Assembly: GCA_027972325.1 (NCBI GenBank)
Contig: JAPMOS010000008.1
Location: forward strand, 304,001 to 368,000
Source: Paratrimastix pyriformis
Taxonomy: Eukaryota > Preaxostyla > Paratrimastigidae
DNA length: 64,000 nt
Direction: 5' to 3'
Both the position numbers and the translations under genes were made by a program. A model generated the notes under the pieces. It saw nothing but the letters and a program-made list of their open reading frames with translations, made no database searches and had not been told where the DNA came from. Numbering within the stretch: position 1 is the stretch's first letter; each line of letters starts with the position of its first letter. This document shows positions 33,406 through 43,844 of the stretch, piece by piece.

Positions 33406-35099
33406 CTAAAAAGGCTCGTCGTCCTCGGTGTTGGTGATCAGGTTGATCCGGCTGCACTTCTGGGCCAACTCGGCAGCAGCCTGCGCCATGAGGGAGGCCG
33501 GGATGCGATGATGATGTCGAGCGAGTTCGTGGTAAGTGTGGGCGGGCAGATGGTGGTGGTGGTGGTGGTGGTGGTGGGGGGGGCAGATCGGGGCAGATGG
33601 AGCCGACCTGCATGCCCGCCTCGGTGACGAAGCAGCCCCGCATGTCCAACGTCCGGAGGGCCACGCACTGGGGCACCTTCCCGACAATGGTCTGCAATCA
33701 TGGCCGACGGAAATCAAACCGATGGAGTCGGGTGCGACCACCGGGAGGCGTGCGGGGCGGCGAGGCCGAGGGCGGGGCGGCGGACCTGTAGCAGCTCCGG
33801 GGCGGTGACGGGGCACTGGGCGAGGACCAGCTCGGAGAGGGTGCGGTTGGAGGGCAGCCCGTCGAAGAGCGCCTTCAGCACCTGCGGACCCAGCGGGGCA
33901 GTGAGAGGATGCAGGTGATGGCCAGGCCAGCCATGTTCCTGTGCACGCACTGAGGTCCTGCGAAGGTGGGCGTGGCTTGTTCACCTGTGGCCCACACAGT
34001 CGGAGGGGGCGGGCGGGGTCAGACCGCTTGGTCGGCGAGGCAATGGCCCAGGTTGAGGGAGGTCAGGGGCAGGTGGTTTGCGGCGAGCATGGCCGCCAGG
34101 TCCAGGGCCGCTCGGGGCTGCAGCCCGTTCTCCTCCAGGCTGACGGAAACGAAGTGAATGCCATGGGCAGGGGCGGGGCGTGGCGGACCTGAGATGGGTC
34201 AGTGAGGACGTGCCCTGCAGGGCGGTGACGATCTCCTTCGAGGCCCCTGTGACGTGGTTCCAGCCTGCGTGTTGAAACGAGTGAGGAGCGCCTCGCCGGG
34301 TGGGACTGACGGACCGAGGTTGAGCTGTCTGAGGGCGGTCTTGGGCAGGGCGGCGGCCAGCTCGATGGCGCCCCGCTCCTCGAACTCGTTGTGGGACAGG
34401 TTGAGACACTGGATGCGCATATTCGCCATGTGCCGGGCCATCTTGACCAAGTCGCTGTCTCGCATTCGGTTGTGGCTGGCGGGCGAGGAGGCGAGTGAGC
34501 GTGCTGCTGTGTGCGTGCATACGGGGGGCGGGGGCTGAAGGGCTGCGGGCGGGCGTGAAAAAGACCTGAGATTGAGGGTATGTAGACTCCGTGTCATCCG
34601 AGACGTATCGGCAACGATCAATTCCCCCAGGGCATCGCCACACCCCGCGAGGCTGCGAACGATGAGAGCCATCAAACACACCAATGGCCGGGGCAGACCC
34701 ATTTTGGGTGAGATCGAGTGATACCAAGGCGCACCCAGGCGCCCTGAGATACTGAGCGATTGCTTGTACACCTTCCCGCCCCACCCAGCAATCTACCAGT
34801 GACAAAGTGGTCACCTGGACCGAATTCCTGTAAGATCTCTGGGCAGCAAAATTCGAATAGACCTGTGGGTTGACGCTTAATCCTTTAGCTAATGCTTGCA
34901 TTCCACGTGGACCCAATGCATGATGAGCTAATGAAAGCGTGCTTTCGTCGAGATTTCTTAAATACACAGAAACCGGGAAAACTTGGTACTCTGCGCAAGC
35001 TGCCTGGTAAGCCAAGCCTCTGGTATCCTCTTCATCTCCGTCTTGGTATGGCGGAGCTTCGAGAGCCCATGATTGATCGGCCATTTCTCGCGCGCTCAA
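33406..35099 (-). CDS. Leucine-rich-repeat protein (ribonuclease-inhibitor type, LRRC74-like)
   Basis: The start at 35099 (or 35084) gives MADQSWALEAPPYQDGDEE and then AYQAACAEYQVFPVSVYLRN and LDESTLSLAHHALGPRGMQA, closely matching the N-terminus of LRRC74 proteins. LRR exons follow: VTTLSLVDCWVGREGVQAIA, MTRSLHTLNLR, IQCLNLSHNEFEERGAIELA, LVLAQCPVTAPELLQ and ALRTLDMRGCFVTEAGMQVG. The C-terminus is CSRINLITNTEDDEPF. At least nine exons of one or two repeats each, most ending at GTCCG or GTCTG donors. LRRs of this class bind protein partners; the role here is unknown. Confidence 0.82.
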
Positions 35100-35137
35100 A
35101 TAACTTTGGAAAGAGCCTCCTCACCCGATTGGGGTGA

Positions 35138-35508
35138 CCCACGTCCATTTCAACTTCGTCGTCCTCGTTCACATCCGAATTGGACCACCTTGCCGACACG
35201 GACATTTTTTCGTTCTCGTCAGAAACAATCATTCCCAGGCTCCAGGCTGCTGGCGTTCTAATCGACGACGAAGTCATTAATGCCATCGATATGTGTCGGC
35301 ATGCATCGTGCTCAGAGGAGGAGGCCTTCCAATCTATCCTTCAGGCAGTTGCCAAGGTGCGTGTTTCATCAACACAGCCAAGTCAGCACCAATGATGCGC
35401 TGGGAGAGTTTCTCCAGAAGAAGACCGGTGGCTTCTCTCCGAGGGACCTTGTCTATGTTGTACAGTCACATTTTCTTTGCTTCTGCGTTTTTTTTTTCTC
35501 ATGGCTGA
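35138..35508 (+). other. Possible plus-strand coding segment between LRR gene and POLD1
   Basis: A plus-strand frame reads convincingly protein-like (DIFSFSSETIIPRLQAAGVL, NAIDMCRHASCSEEEAFQSI, LQAVAK), and another frame directly downstream reads NDALGEFLQKKTGGFSPRDL. No upstream in-frame ATG exists after the TGA at 35135, and joining the two pieces would need a 22-nt intron. It may be a small gene, a fragment, or chance. No family is recognised. Confidence 0.3.
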
Positions 35509-35561
35509 GCTTATGCCGTCTGGGCCAACCGGACGGTCGCTCGAACCGCAGAGAGGGTTTT

Positions 35562-38066
35562 TTACCACTCCAGCCCAAACCGTGTCACGACCGCCTCCGT
35601 GTCCTGGAGGTCCTTTTGCACCTTGAACCGGGCGTAGAAAAGTGGGCAGTCTCGGCTAAAAAAAAAAAAAAGTGATCATGTGGACATCGTACCAAGAAGC
35701 GCAGACTTGCTGCAAAGGAGGTCAGAATGGAGCGAATCGGAGCACCGTTGGCACTGCGTCCACACCTGAATCGAACAATGAGTGGGAAGCCAAACGTACC
35801 GATGCCTGTCTGACCTGGTGGTAGTTCTCTTCAGCCTCGCGTGCCCGGGCGATGGCTTCCTGGTAGAGCTCCGGGAGCCGTGGCCGGCAGTGGTCGCAGA
35901 CGACCGTATCTGGGAGACAGATTTGCGTGATGGTGCGGCTGTCTCCTCGGTCGTGGCTACGGACCAGTCTTGAGGGAGGCCTTGCAGCCGAGGCACGAAA
36001 TCCTCTTGACGGCGTACCGAAGCATGGCCCCATCCGTCGAGACGGGCCGCGAGATGCGCCGGGTGTGCGGGCCGGCTGTGAAGCCGCGTAGAGACACAGC
36101 ACGCCACCCATGACCATCAATCCGGAACAGGAGGACTGGGGCTGGGGCTGGGGCTGGGGCTGGGGCTGGGGCTGGGGCTGGGGCTGGGGCTGGGGCTGGG
36201 GCTGGGGCTGGGGCTGGGGCTGGGGCTGGGGCTGGGGCTGGGGCTGGGGCTGGGGCTGAGGCTGGGGCTGGGGCTGGGGCTGGGGCTGGGGCTGGGGCTG
36301 GGGCTGGGGCTGGGGCTGGGGCTGGGGCTGGGGCTGGGGCTGGGGCTGGCTGGAGGGACGGAGACAGGCGGGGGCGGACTGAAGAGGGTCGAGACATCGC
36401 GCAGGACGGGGCTGAAGATGCGGGTGAGCGGCTTGGTCAGCTGCTGCTCGAGGTAGTAGGTCGTGTCGATGGACAGGTTGTGCTCCAGCGCGTAGATGGG
36501 GTCCTCACTCTTCTCCGAGGCCTTCGCACCTGCGCGGGCGGGCGGGAAGAAGAGTGGGAGATGAGGCCGGGAACCCGACAGTGACCAGCTTGTAAAAGGA
36601 GTGTCATCCCGGTCCATCTCGGCGCCAACCCAGTGCCGCGTGCCGCGTGCCGTGCCTGACGAACCCTTGGCGCCCTCGACGATGACGTAGTAGATGCGGT
36701 CGCCCACCGTGGGGGCGCTCCCTGGGCAGCAGCAGCGCGAGAGCACCACCATCGGCCCGAAGGAAGAAGAATGGGCGAGAATGAGGGGTGAACCGTGAAA
36801 TGGTGTGCCGTGACGGGGGCAGGTGAGTCCGGACCGGGGTCGCGTTTCCGCATGCGTTCGGCCAGCTCCACGTGGGGCTGCCTGGGGGAGAAAACGCGGG
36901 CGGGGAGGAGGAGAAAGCAGCAGGATCAAGAGGCGGTCCGGGGGGATGTCGACAGGACAGTGTGTGTGTGCATCGACAGGATGATGTCAGTATGGTTGGG
37001 GGGGGGGGGGGTCAGCAGACTGGGCGGCGTAATCCTCGGGGTTCTTGGTGAGCTGCTTGGAGATGACCAGCAGCGACATGTCCAGCTTGTTCTGCAGCAG
37101 GTCCGAGATGATCCCCTTCGCGTAGCTGCGCCCGCGCCCCACCCGGAAAACGGTCGGGATATATCGTCGCGAGAGGCAGGTTTGCAAAAAGGACGTTCGC
37201 CGTACCATTCAGCGTTGTGTGTGGGGTGTGTGTCGTGTGGGCTGTGTGTGTGCGTGTCAGGGGGCGGACTTGACGGCGGCCTCCTTGTCGCGGTCCATCA
37301 TGAGCTTGCGGAGGCACGTGTCGATGACGTCCTTCACCAGGGGGCAGTTATCACGCCGCACGGACTGGAGGAAGGCAGGAGCAGGGGGGCGAGGAGAGGG
37401 GGTCGACTCAGTGCGTCGAAACGGGCAGCGCAAAGGCAAGACGGCACCCCTCGAAGAGCAGGGGGGAGGGGAGGGGGGAGGGGGGGGGAGGGCGGTGGTG
37501 GTGGGGGGACCTCGATGCCCTTGGTGTCGAGCTTGTCGTAGTTCTTCTCGTTGGTCCAGTAGAGCCCCGCGTAGCGCTTCTTGTTGATCAGCAGGAAGGG
37601 GTAATACACCTGCAACCCAAGGGCGGGGGATGCATCAAGCCACAGGGCACACGATCGTGGTGAGGAGGAGACATGGACAGGACGCGGGAATGCCGGGTGG
37701 CAGGGAGGGGAGAAGATGGGGGAGGCCAGGGAGGGGAGGGGGACCTTCTCGAACTCGAGGTGGATGGGCTTGATGAACTGGCTGCTCACGTACCCGCTGG
37801 CCTCGCGCCCTGCGACCCACCGGGAGGCAAACGCTCAAAGGTCAGCGCCAAAAACACGCATCGCCATCGCCAACCACCAGCACCCCCCATCGCAGCGCCC
37901 GTCAGGGGGCCGGGTGCATGCGGGGCGCGGACCGAGCTCCATGGCGGCGTGCAGGTTGTCCACCCCGAAGCGGATCATGACCGAGTCCGTGTCGCCGTAC
38001 AGCACCACCGCGTCCGCGGGGTGCCCGTTGGCCCGCCGGTAGCGCTCCTCCACAATCTGCGGGCCA

Positions 38067-38102
<36 letters not shown>

Positions 38103-39071
38103 TGAGCGCGGGGCGGTGAGGACAGGCCGCAGCCAATGGGAGCAGAGCACCTATCCCCCCCATCCTCCACCCGTCCTCCCCCCGGGAGACAGCGGCATGG
38201 GCATGGGCAGGGGCAGGGCGGACCTGCTTGGTGCGTTCGATCATCTGACGGCCGAATGCCGTAACCGAGCTTGAGATCTCCAGGCAGGGCAGCTTGCCCA
38301 CCGTGGCCCCGGTGAACCCGTACACCGAGTTGGCCGAGACCTGCATCGCCCCGGTCCGGAGAGCATGACTCGTTGTCGCCCCCCACAACACGCGCACGCG
38401 CACCGTCCATCACAACGCCCACTACTGCAGGACGCAGGGGGCGGGGCGGGACCTTGAGGGCCAGCTGGCGGCCGTTGTAGACTGCCTTCAGGAAGGGGTC
38501 CGTGGCCCGCTTGAGGTCGTTCTTGGCCTTGGCGCGGGCCGTGAGGAGGCCCTCCAGGATCTCGGGCAGCACGCCCCGCTTCAGGGTCGTCTTGACGAAG
38601 GTGTCTGCACCCGGGGGGGGGGGGGAGGGGGGCGAAGATAGGGGGATGAGTACGGCATCACGGGACGGCAAGTCCCCCGCAGCACAGGTGAGGCAGATGC
38701 GGACGAAGACGGACGGGTACGAGACGAGGAAGGGCGAGGGGCAAGGGGCAAGGGCAAGAGGAACAAGAGAGGATGCAGGGACAAATAGACGGGACAAGGA
38801 CATTGATGACGGGGGGGAGGGGGGAGGGGGGCTCAGCTGCGGACCCCCCGTTGGCGTGGCGGTGATGTTCTCGGGTGCGATGGCCTGCCGTTGGGGCCCG
38901 GGGGAGACCAGCGTGCTGTAGCAGAGGTTGTGGGCGATCATGATCGACGGGTACAGCGAGCTGAAGTCGAGCACGGTCACCGGCTCCGGGTAGTAGCCGC
39001 ACAGCGGGTCAAGAACCGTCGCGCCCTCGTACTGGTCGTCCGAAGCTGCCCAGGTCAGGGGGGGTGGGGGT

Positions 39072-39106
<35 letters not shown>

Positions 39107-39498
39107 GGAGACACGAGGGGTGAGCGAGGGAAGGGTGGGAGGCGAGGCCGGGCGGACCTGCGGTCTTGGTGGCCGGGATCAGCAGGCCTCGTGAGTTGGC
39201 GTGGCGGAACAGCTGCGAGATAACCTTAATCTGTGTGTGTGTGTCGTGTGTGTGTGTGTGTGTGGGGGGGATGGTGTCGGTGAGATCGAATGTTCCCCGT
39301 GGCTGAAGCCCCCACACACACACACACACGCCACCGCCGTGGCGACTCCTCCCTCGCACCGGACCTGCTGGCCGCGGGTGTACAGGTAGGAGAGGCACCC
39401 CGTCACGCGGGCCATCTCGTTGGCGTTGACGATGATCAGCAGCTTGTCCATCAGCCGCTGCGGCAGGTAGGTATCCTGCCGGAAAACAGGGGTTGGAC

Positions 39499-39531
<33 letters not shown>

Positions 39532-42323
39532 CATGAGAAGCAGAAGCAGAAGCAGAAGCAGGAGTAGAAGTGGAGCACCCTCCCTCCGCGCATCTGAGTC
39601 TGCGGTGGGATCACCCGGGGGAAGATCCATACCCGGTTCCGGACCTTGATGCAGTATGTGGCCAGGCGGCGCCGGGTCTCGGCGTCCTTCCGCTGCAGGT
39701 CGGAGATGATCGAGAAGTGCACGTCCTCCTTCTGCTCGCCCAGGAACTGGGCCGAGACCGAGTTCAGCGAGTACGAGCGCAGCTTGTGGTCTTGCTGGAT
39801 GACGTCCAGCATGTCGATCAGAACCCGCCCGTCGATGGCTGCCCGGGGAGGAGGAGGTGGGGTGAGGGTGACGGGGTGAACGTGGCGGGTGAAGGTAATG
39901 TCGACACGGGAAGAACTACGGGGCGGTAACCACATTGGGGAGCGTGGCGGCGGTGGAGGGTGGGGGCGGCGGGGGGGCGGACAGATGTCGTGGGTCTCGT
40001 GGTTGCCCTTCTGCTTGCTCTGGAAGACCTTCTTCACGCACTGGACCCACCAACCACAGCCACCCGCACCCCCCAGGGCGTCATCCCCCCCGCCCCGCGT
40101 CGGCAGCCACCCAGAAAGAAGAGGCAGACAAAGGAAAGAGGTAGACAAAGGAAAGAGGCAGACAAAGGAACCGTCAGCTCCGAAGACGGGAAGGGGGACC
40201 CTGCGAGGCGGGGCTTGTGGCCGGGCCGGTGCATGATGGATGATGCGGCTGGCGCGTGGGGGTTATGTGAATGTGGCTGGTACATGGGGGTCTGTGGCTG
40301 CATGGGGGTATGTTGCCTGCGTGGGGTGTGTGGTTGACGCACGATGGGGCGGGGGTGACCTTGACGGGGCTGGACGTGATCCGGCCGAAGTGGGCGAAGG
40401 AGGTGCTATGCAGGGTCTTGGCCCGGTCGAGCAGGTAGGGAATATCGAAGTTGACAATGTTGTACCCCGTCCTGCGCGCCGCCCCATCCATCCCCCGAGC
40501 AGCCCGGTGTCAACCTCACCAAATCGTCATCATCACCCCCTCGTTCCCATGCCCTCACCACCCCGGAGGGGTCGGCCACGGCGGGGGCGGGCGCGACAGA
40601 CACGACGTCGGGGTCGCAGGCGACGGCGAACTGGGACCAGGCCTCGAGCATGTCCTTCTCGTTGGCGAAGCTGAACACGTCCGCCCCGAGGATGGGCATG
40701 CACGTGTCCAGGGTGAAGCACACACGGTACAGCGGGTCATGGCTCCCTGTGCGGCCACATACCCCAAGAGCACGCGAGCGGTGGGTGAGTGAGCATGTGC
40801 CGGACAGGGACGGGGGCTCACACCCCAGGTGGGCGTGACATCGATGCCGCGTCTTCAAGGGACCCGAGGAGGTGACGGACCCTGCAGGGTGACCGTCGAT
40901 GCGATCTGGATGACCGGGTCGTGCTCGGGATCCGGGAAGATGCCCTTGCGGCCCATGCATTCGATATCTGCGGAGGCGGGCCAGATGATGGAAGGAGCGG
41001 AGGGGATCGGCACGCGTGAAGGAACCGTCACAGGACGTCCGGGGGGCAGCGGGAGGGATGATGTAAGGGGATGAGCGGACCGAAGCTGAGGATGCGGAGC
41101 GGGGCGATGCGCTCCCAGCAACCTTCGACCGCGTGCGAGACCAGCTTGGTATAGCTTGAGTGGACGTGTGGTGGTGGCGGCGGCGGCGAGAGGGCGTCAA
41201 ATGAGGACACCAACGCCCGACTGAAGGCCCAACCGAGGTGCGGAGATGGCCGGGGAAACACACACACAGCACGGCCGGGGGTGGCATACGGACGAGATGT
41301 CGGCCTCGATCTGGCAGTGGGAGTTCATCAGGAGGGACGGGTTGTGGGCCAGCTCCCCCGTCCGGCGCACCGTGTAGTGGCCCTGGGGCAGCTCGATCCA
41401 GTTGCACCCCACGATCTATCCGAGGGCCCCCGCGCGAGGCGGTGTCACGGCTGGTGGCCGATGGGGGCAGACCTGACAGTCGAACATGAAGCGCAGCACA
41501 AAGTCGATGTTGGACTCGTACGTCAGGAAGGTGCGCGTCTGGTTGGTGGGGCCCGGCATGCTGATGCCTTGCTCCATTACATCTGGCGGGAGGATGTGGT
41601 GCCGAGGGGTGGTGGTTGTGGTGATGGGGGAGGGGGGGAGGGGAGGGGGGGGGGGTTACAGACTTCGGAGGGTGGCAACCTGCTTGGGCATGGCGACATA
41701 AATTTTCAAGAACTTGGAGTTTTGCGGATGGTAGCTGAAAGCAAGATGCGTGTTTGTGCGGTTTCCGTTCCCGGGCGGAGTGACAGACCCCATCAATGAG
41801 GCTTTTTCAACCATTTTAATCGAGAGGATTGTGACCGAGCCACGCTCAGCTTGGCCAGCATTTCGACTCCATGTTTGTTTCAGGTTGTCCAGATCGCTCT
41901 CCTCCAGCCCGGGGGGGGCCTTTACAATCGATGAGTTGATACCAAGATATGGGCGGAGTCAGGCGGACCTGGACATAAAAATATGGGGTAAACCCATGGA
42001 CATGACAGAGGACACTCACCCCCGTCTCGGTGATGCCGTAGAGACGGATAATAGGAACCTGTATGATTGCAATGAGACGTCAAGCATGCGTATGGTCGGC
42101 AGACATTTCCCTGTTGTGCCCCAGGCATCCCTGCTATCGGCCTGCCTTCGGTGTAGTCAGCATCAACCCATTGAAATGCCAATGACTGGCGCTGAGGATC
42201 GATCGGTTGAATGGGATCCCGCGAGAACTTATGACAATATTGGTTACAGAATGTTCGCGCACTGGAAAAGTAAGGGGCTATTCCACCGGAAGGGTCTGGG
42301 GACGGGGCAGCTCCCTGCTCCAT
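35562..42323 (-). CDS. POLD1: DNA polymerase delta catalytic subunit
   Basis: This is the replicative B-family polymerase with 3'-5' exonuclease. The start at 42323 leads into [20 protein letters not shown] and [20 protein letters not shown]. Exo I is split by an intron ([20 protein letters not shown]); Exo II is [18 protein letters not shown]; Exo III follows [20 protein letters not shown]. Polymerase motif A is [19 protein letters not shown], motif [23 protein letters not shown] and motif [15 protein letters not shown]. The C-terminus keeps CysA ([18 protein letters not shown]) and the CysB iron-sulphur motif ([22 protein letters not shown]), and ends VVTRFGLEW. The catalytic residues visible are intact. 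Roughly 20 exons; introns carry long C tracts and a hexanucleotide repeat. The N-terminal region before the conserved part is only ~35 residues, shorter than in human. The start is 58 bp from a divergent gene. Confidence 0.96.
36138..36348 (-). repeat. (GGGGCT)n / (AGCCCC)n hexanucleotide repeat in POLD1 intron
   Basis: About 35 nearly perfect hexamers, with a single interruption near 36258. On the coding strand it is AGCCCC. It lies between the exon reading [17 protein letters not shown], whose end matches a GTCCG donor, and the exon [17 protein letters not shown], so it is intronic although it stays open as Pro-Ala or Ser-Pro. Confidence 0.9.
38068..38100 (-). repeat. C33 homopolymer (coding strand) in POLD1 intron
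   Basis: 33 consecutive G on the plus strand, between the exon for [15 protein letters not shown] and the exon leading to YGDTDS. Confidence 0.95.
39072..39115 (-). repeat. C44 homopolymer (coding strand) in POLD1 intron
   Basis: 44 consecutive G on the plus strand, the longest homopolymer in the window. A shorter run of 26 G is at 39506-39531. Confidence 0.95.
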
Positions 42324-42381
42324 TTGAATTGCTGGTCGAGGATCGTTTGCCCTGTGGGTTTCAGAGGCTGTCCTTTTTCAC
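42324..42381. promoter_or_regulatory. 58-bp divergent promoter region POLD1 / HAD phosphatase
   Basis: Only 58 bp separate the two divergent start codons, so transcription start sites or promoter elements must overlap the neighbouring 5' ends. No TATA element is visible. Confidence 0.55.
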
Positions 42382-43342
42382 ATGACCGAGAAACCTTTCG
42401 AAGTGTGCTTCTTAGATGTAGACGGAACAGTGTCCGACGGACTGCCCTCTTGGCACGTATGCCACAGATTCCTCGGGACAACAGAGAAAGCCAAGGAAAA
42501 TCGGCGGCGCTTTTTCGCTGGAGAAATTTCTTACGTCCGCCTTTTCCCCCTTTTAATAATCCGCCAACTCTTATGCAGAAGGAATGGGGCGCCATGGATG
42601 CATCTTTATTTCGAGGAATCAAACTCTCGGCTCTTCGTGAAGAAATGGCTAATTCAATTAGCCTGGTTCACAATGCAGTTGATGCCCTCCGTTTGCTGAA
42701 GCAGCACGCAAAGATGTTGGTGTTGCTTTCTGGTGGGCTTGACATCCATTGCGAAGCTATCGTGAAAAAGATCGATGAATACGCCCCTGGTGAGCAGCTG
42801 ATCTCGCAGTTCATCACGAATACATTCGTCAGCGACTCGAATGGATTGGTACAAACCGTACGGTGTTCTGTGGGAGATGACGAAGGCAACGACAAGAAGT
42901 GGCACATCGAGGCCTTTTGTCGCGAGCGTGGGATCAACCCCGCGGACTGCCTCGGCATCGGTCTGCCGCCCCACGTACGCTCCCCGATCTTTGATCCATC
43001 GATGTCTCCTCCCCCGGGGTAGGCGACGGGTTTAACGACGCCTCGATGTTCGCCGCGGTGGGCACCCCGATCGCCTTCCTGGGGTACTCGCGGGCTGACG
43101 AGGCGCGTCTGCTGCGGGATTTCTTCGCCCAGCGGCCGCAGAATGTCGTCCCCGAGCGCGACCTGCTGGCCGCCGCCCAGCGGGCCATCGCCATCCGCCA
43201 GGCCCAGCTGGCCAGCGGGACCCTCTGCGTGTGCGGGGCCGGCTTTGGGCGCTTCTCCCCGGTGGTGGGCGTGACGGCCGGCCCCGCGGTCACCGCAACG
43301 GCGGCCACCACCCCGACGCCCCCGCCGGCGACAAGCGGTTGA
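42382..43342 (+). CDS. HAD-superfamily phosphatase, phosphoserine-phosphatase-like
   Basis: Three exons join in frame to 284 residues: 42382-42534, 42579-42960 and 43023-43342. HAD motif I is FLDVDGTVSDG with the nucleophile and acid Asp, motif II is the Ser in MLVLLSGGLDIH, a lysine follows in the DDEGNDKKWHIEAF segment, and motif IV is GDGFNDASMFAAVG, split by an intron that begins GTCTG. This is the arrangement of the SerB/PSP-type family. The C-terminal ~90 residues go beyond the phosphatase core, with Ala/Gln helices (RDLLAAAQRAIAIRQAQLA), and a Gly/Thr/Pro tail. The substrate is unknown. The first intron is only 44 nt. Confidence 0.85.
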
Positions 43343-43844
43343 GCGCGTCGCTTTTGGGGGCGAGATGGAATTGGAAATGCAGCAACCCGCGACCCCTGGT
43401 ATGCACAGGGCCGGACGTGATCCTCCTCCCAGAGCGCCTCCCTCCTTCTCCCTCTCTCCATTCCCTCCTCTCCCTCTCCTTCTCACATTTAACGAGCTGC
43501 GCCTGCCGCGGTGCGACCTTCGGCGACCATATGATCGATGAGGTGCTCTCTTGGCCCTCCGAAAACTTGGGATGAGAGACGGGGGGGAGGGGAGGGAGGG
43601 GATAGACGACACTCAGTCGGCTTGCAGTGGTGATAGGATGCGCGCGAACATGAAAAAGCCCACCGGCGGCAGGCCAACATACGGGGGGGGCGGGGGGTGC
43701 GCTCGGGTTACAACACCCTCCCAAAGCCAAAAGTGGGGTCGACCGCAGGATGGAGTGGATTTGTGCCCGGCCGGCGAGTCAGTCGATGAGGGGAGACGAC
43801 GGTGATGCATGCTGGTGCCAGTCAGTCGATGGTGGCGATGCCGG
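43343..43844. other. Convergent intergenic region
   Basis: 3' sequences of the HAD gene (+) and the RING/TRAF gene (-). Pyrimidine-rich, no gene seen. Confidence 0.5.

Noticed and set aside
35562-35675. Plus-strand frame running through the POLD1 3' end
   Set aside because: The minus strand here encodes the conserved POLD1 C-terminus ([18 protein letters not shown]), so the plus frame in this part is a shadow.
36117-36397. Pro-Ala / Ser-Pro repeat protein in the GGGGCT repeat
   Set aside because: The repeat lies between a GTCCG donor and a CACAG acceptor of POLD1, and conserved polymerase sequence resumes after it. It is intronic.
43343-43844. Cys-rich minus-strand frame near 43490-43680
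   Set aside because: The cysteines have no recognisable spacing, and the region lies between two convergent 3' ends.
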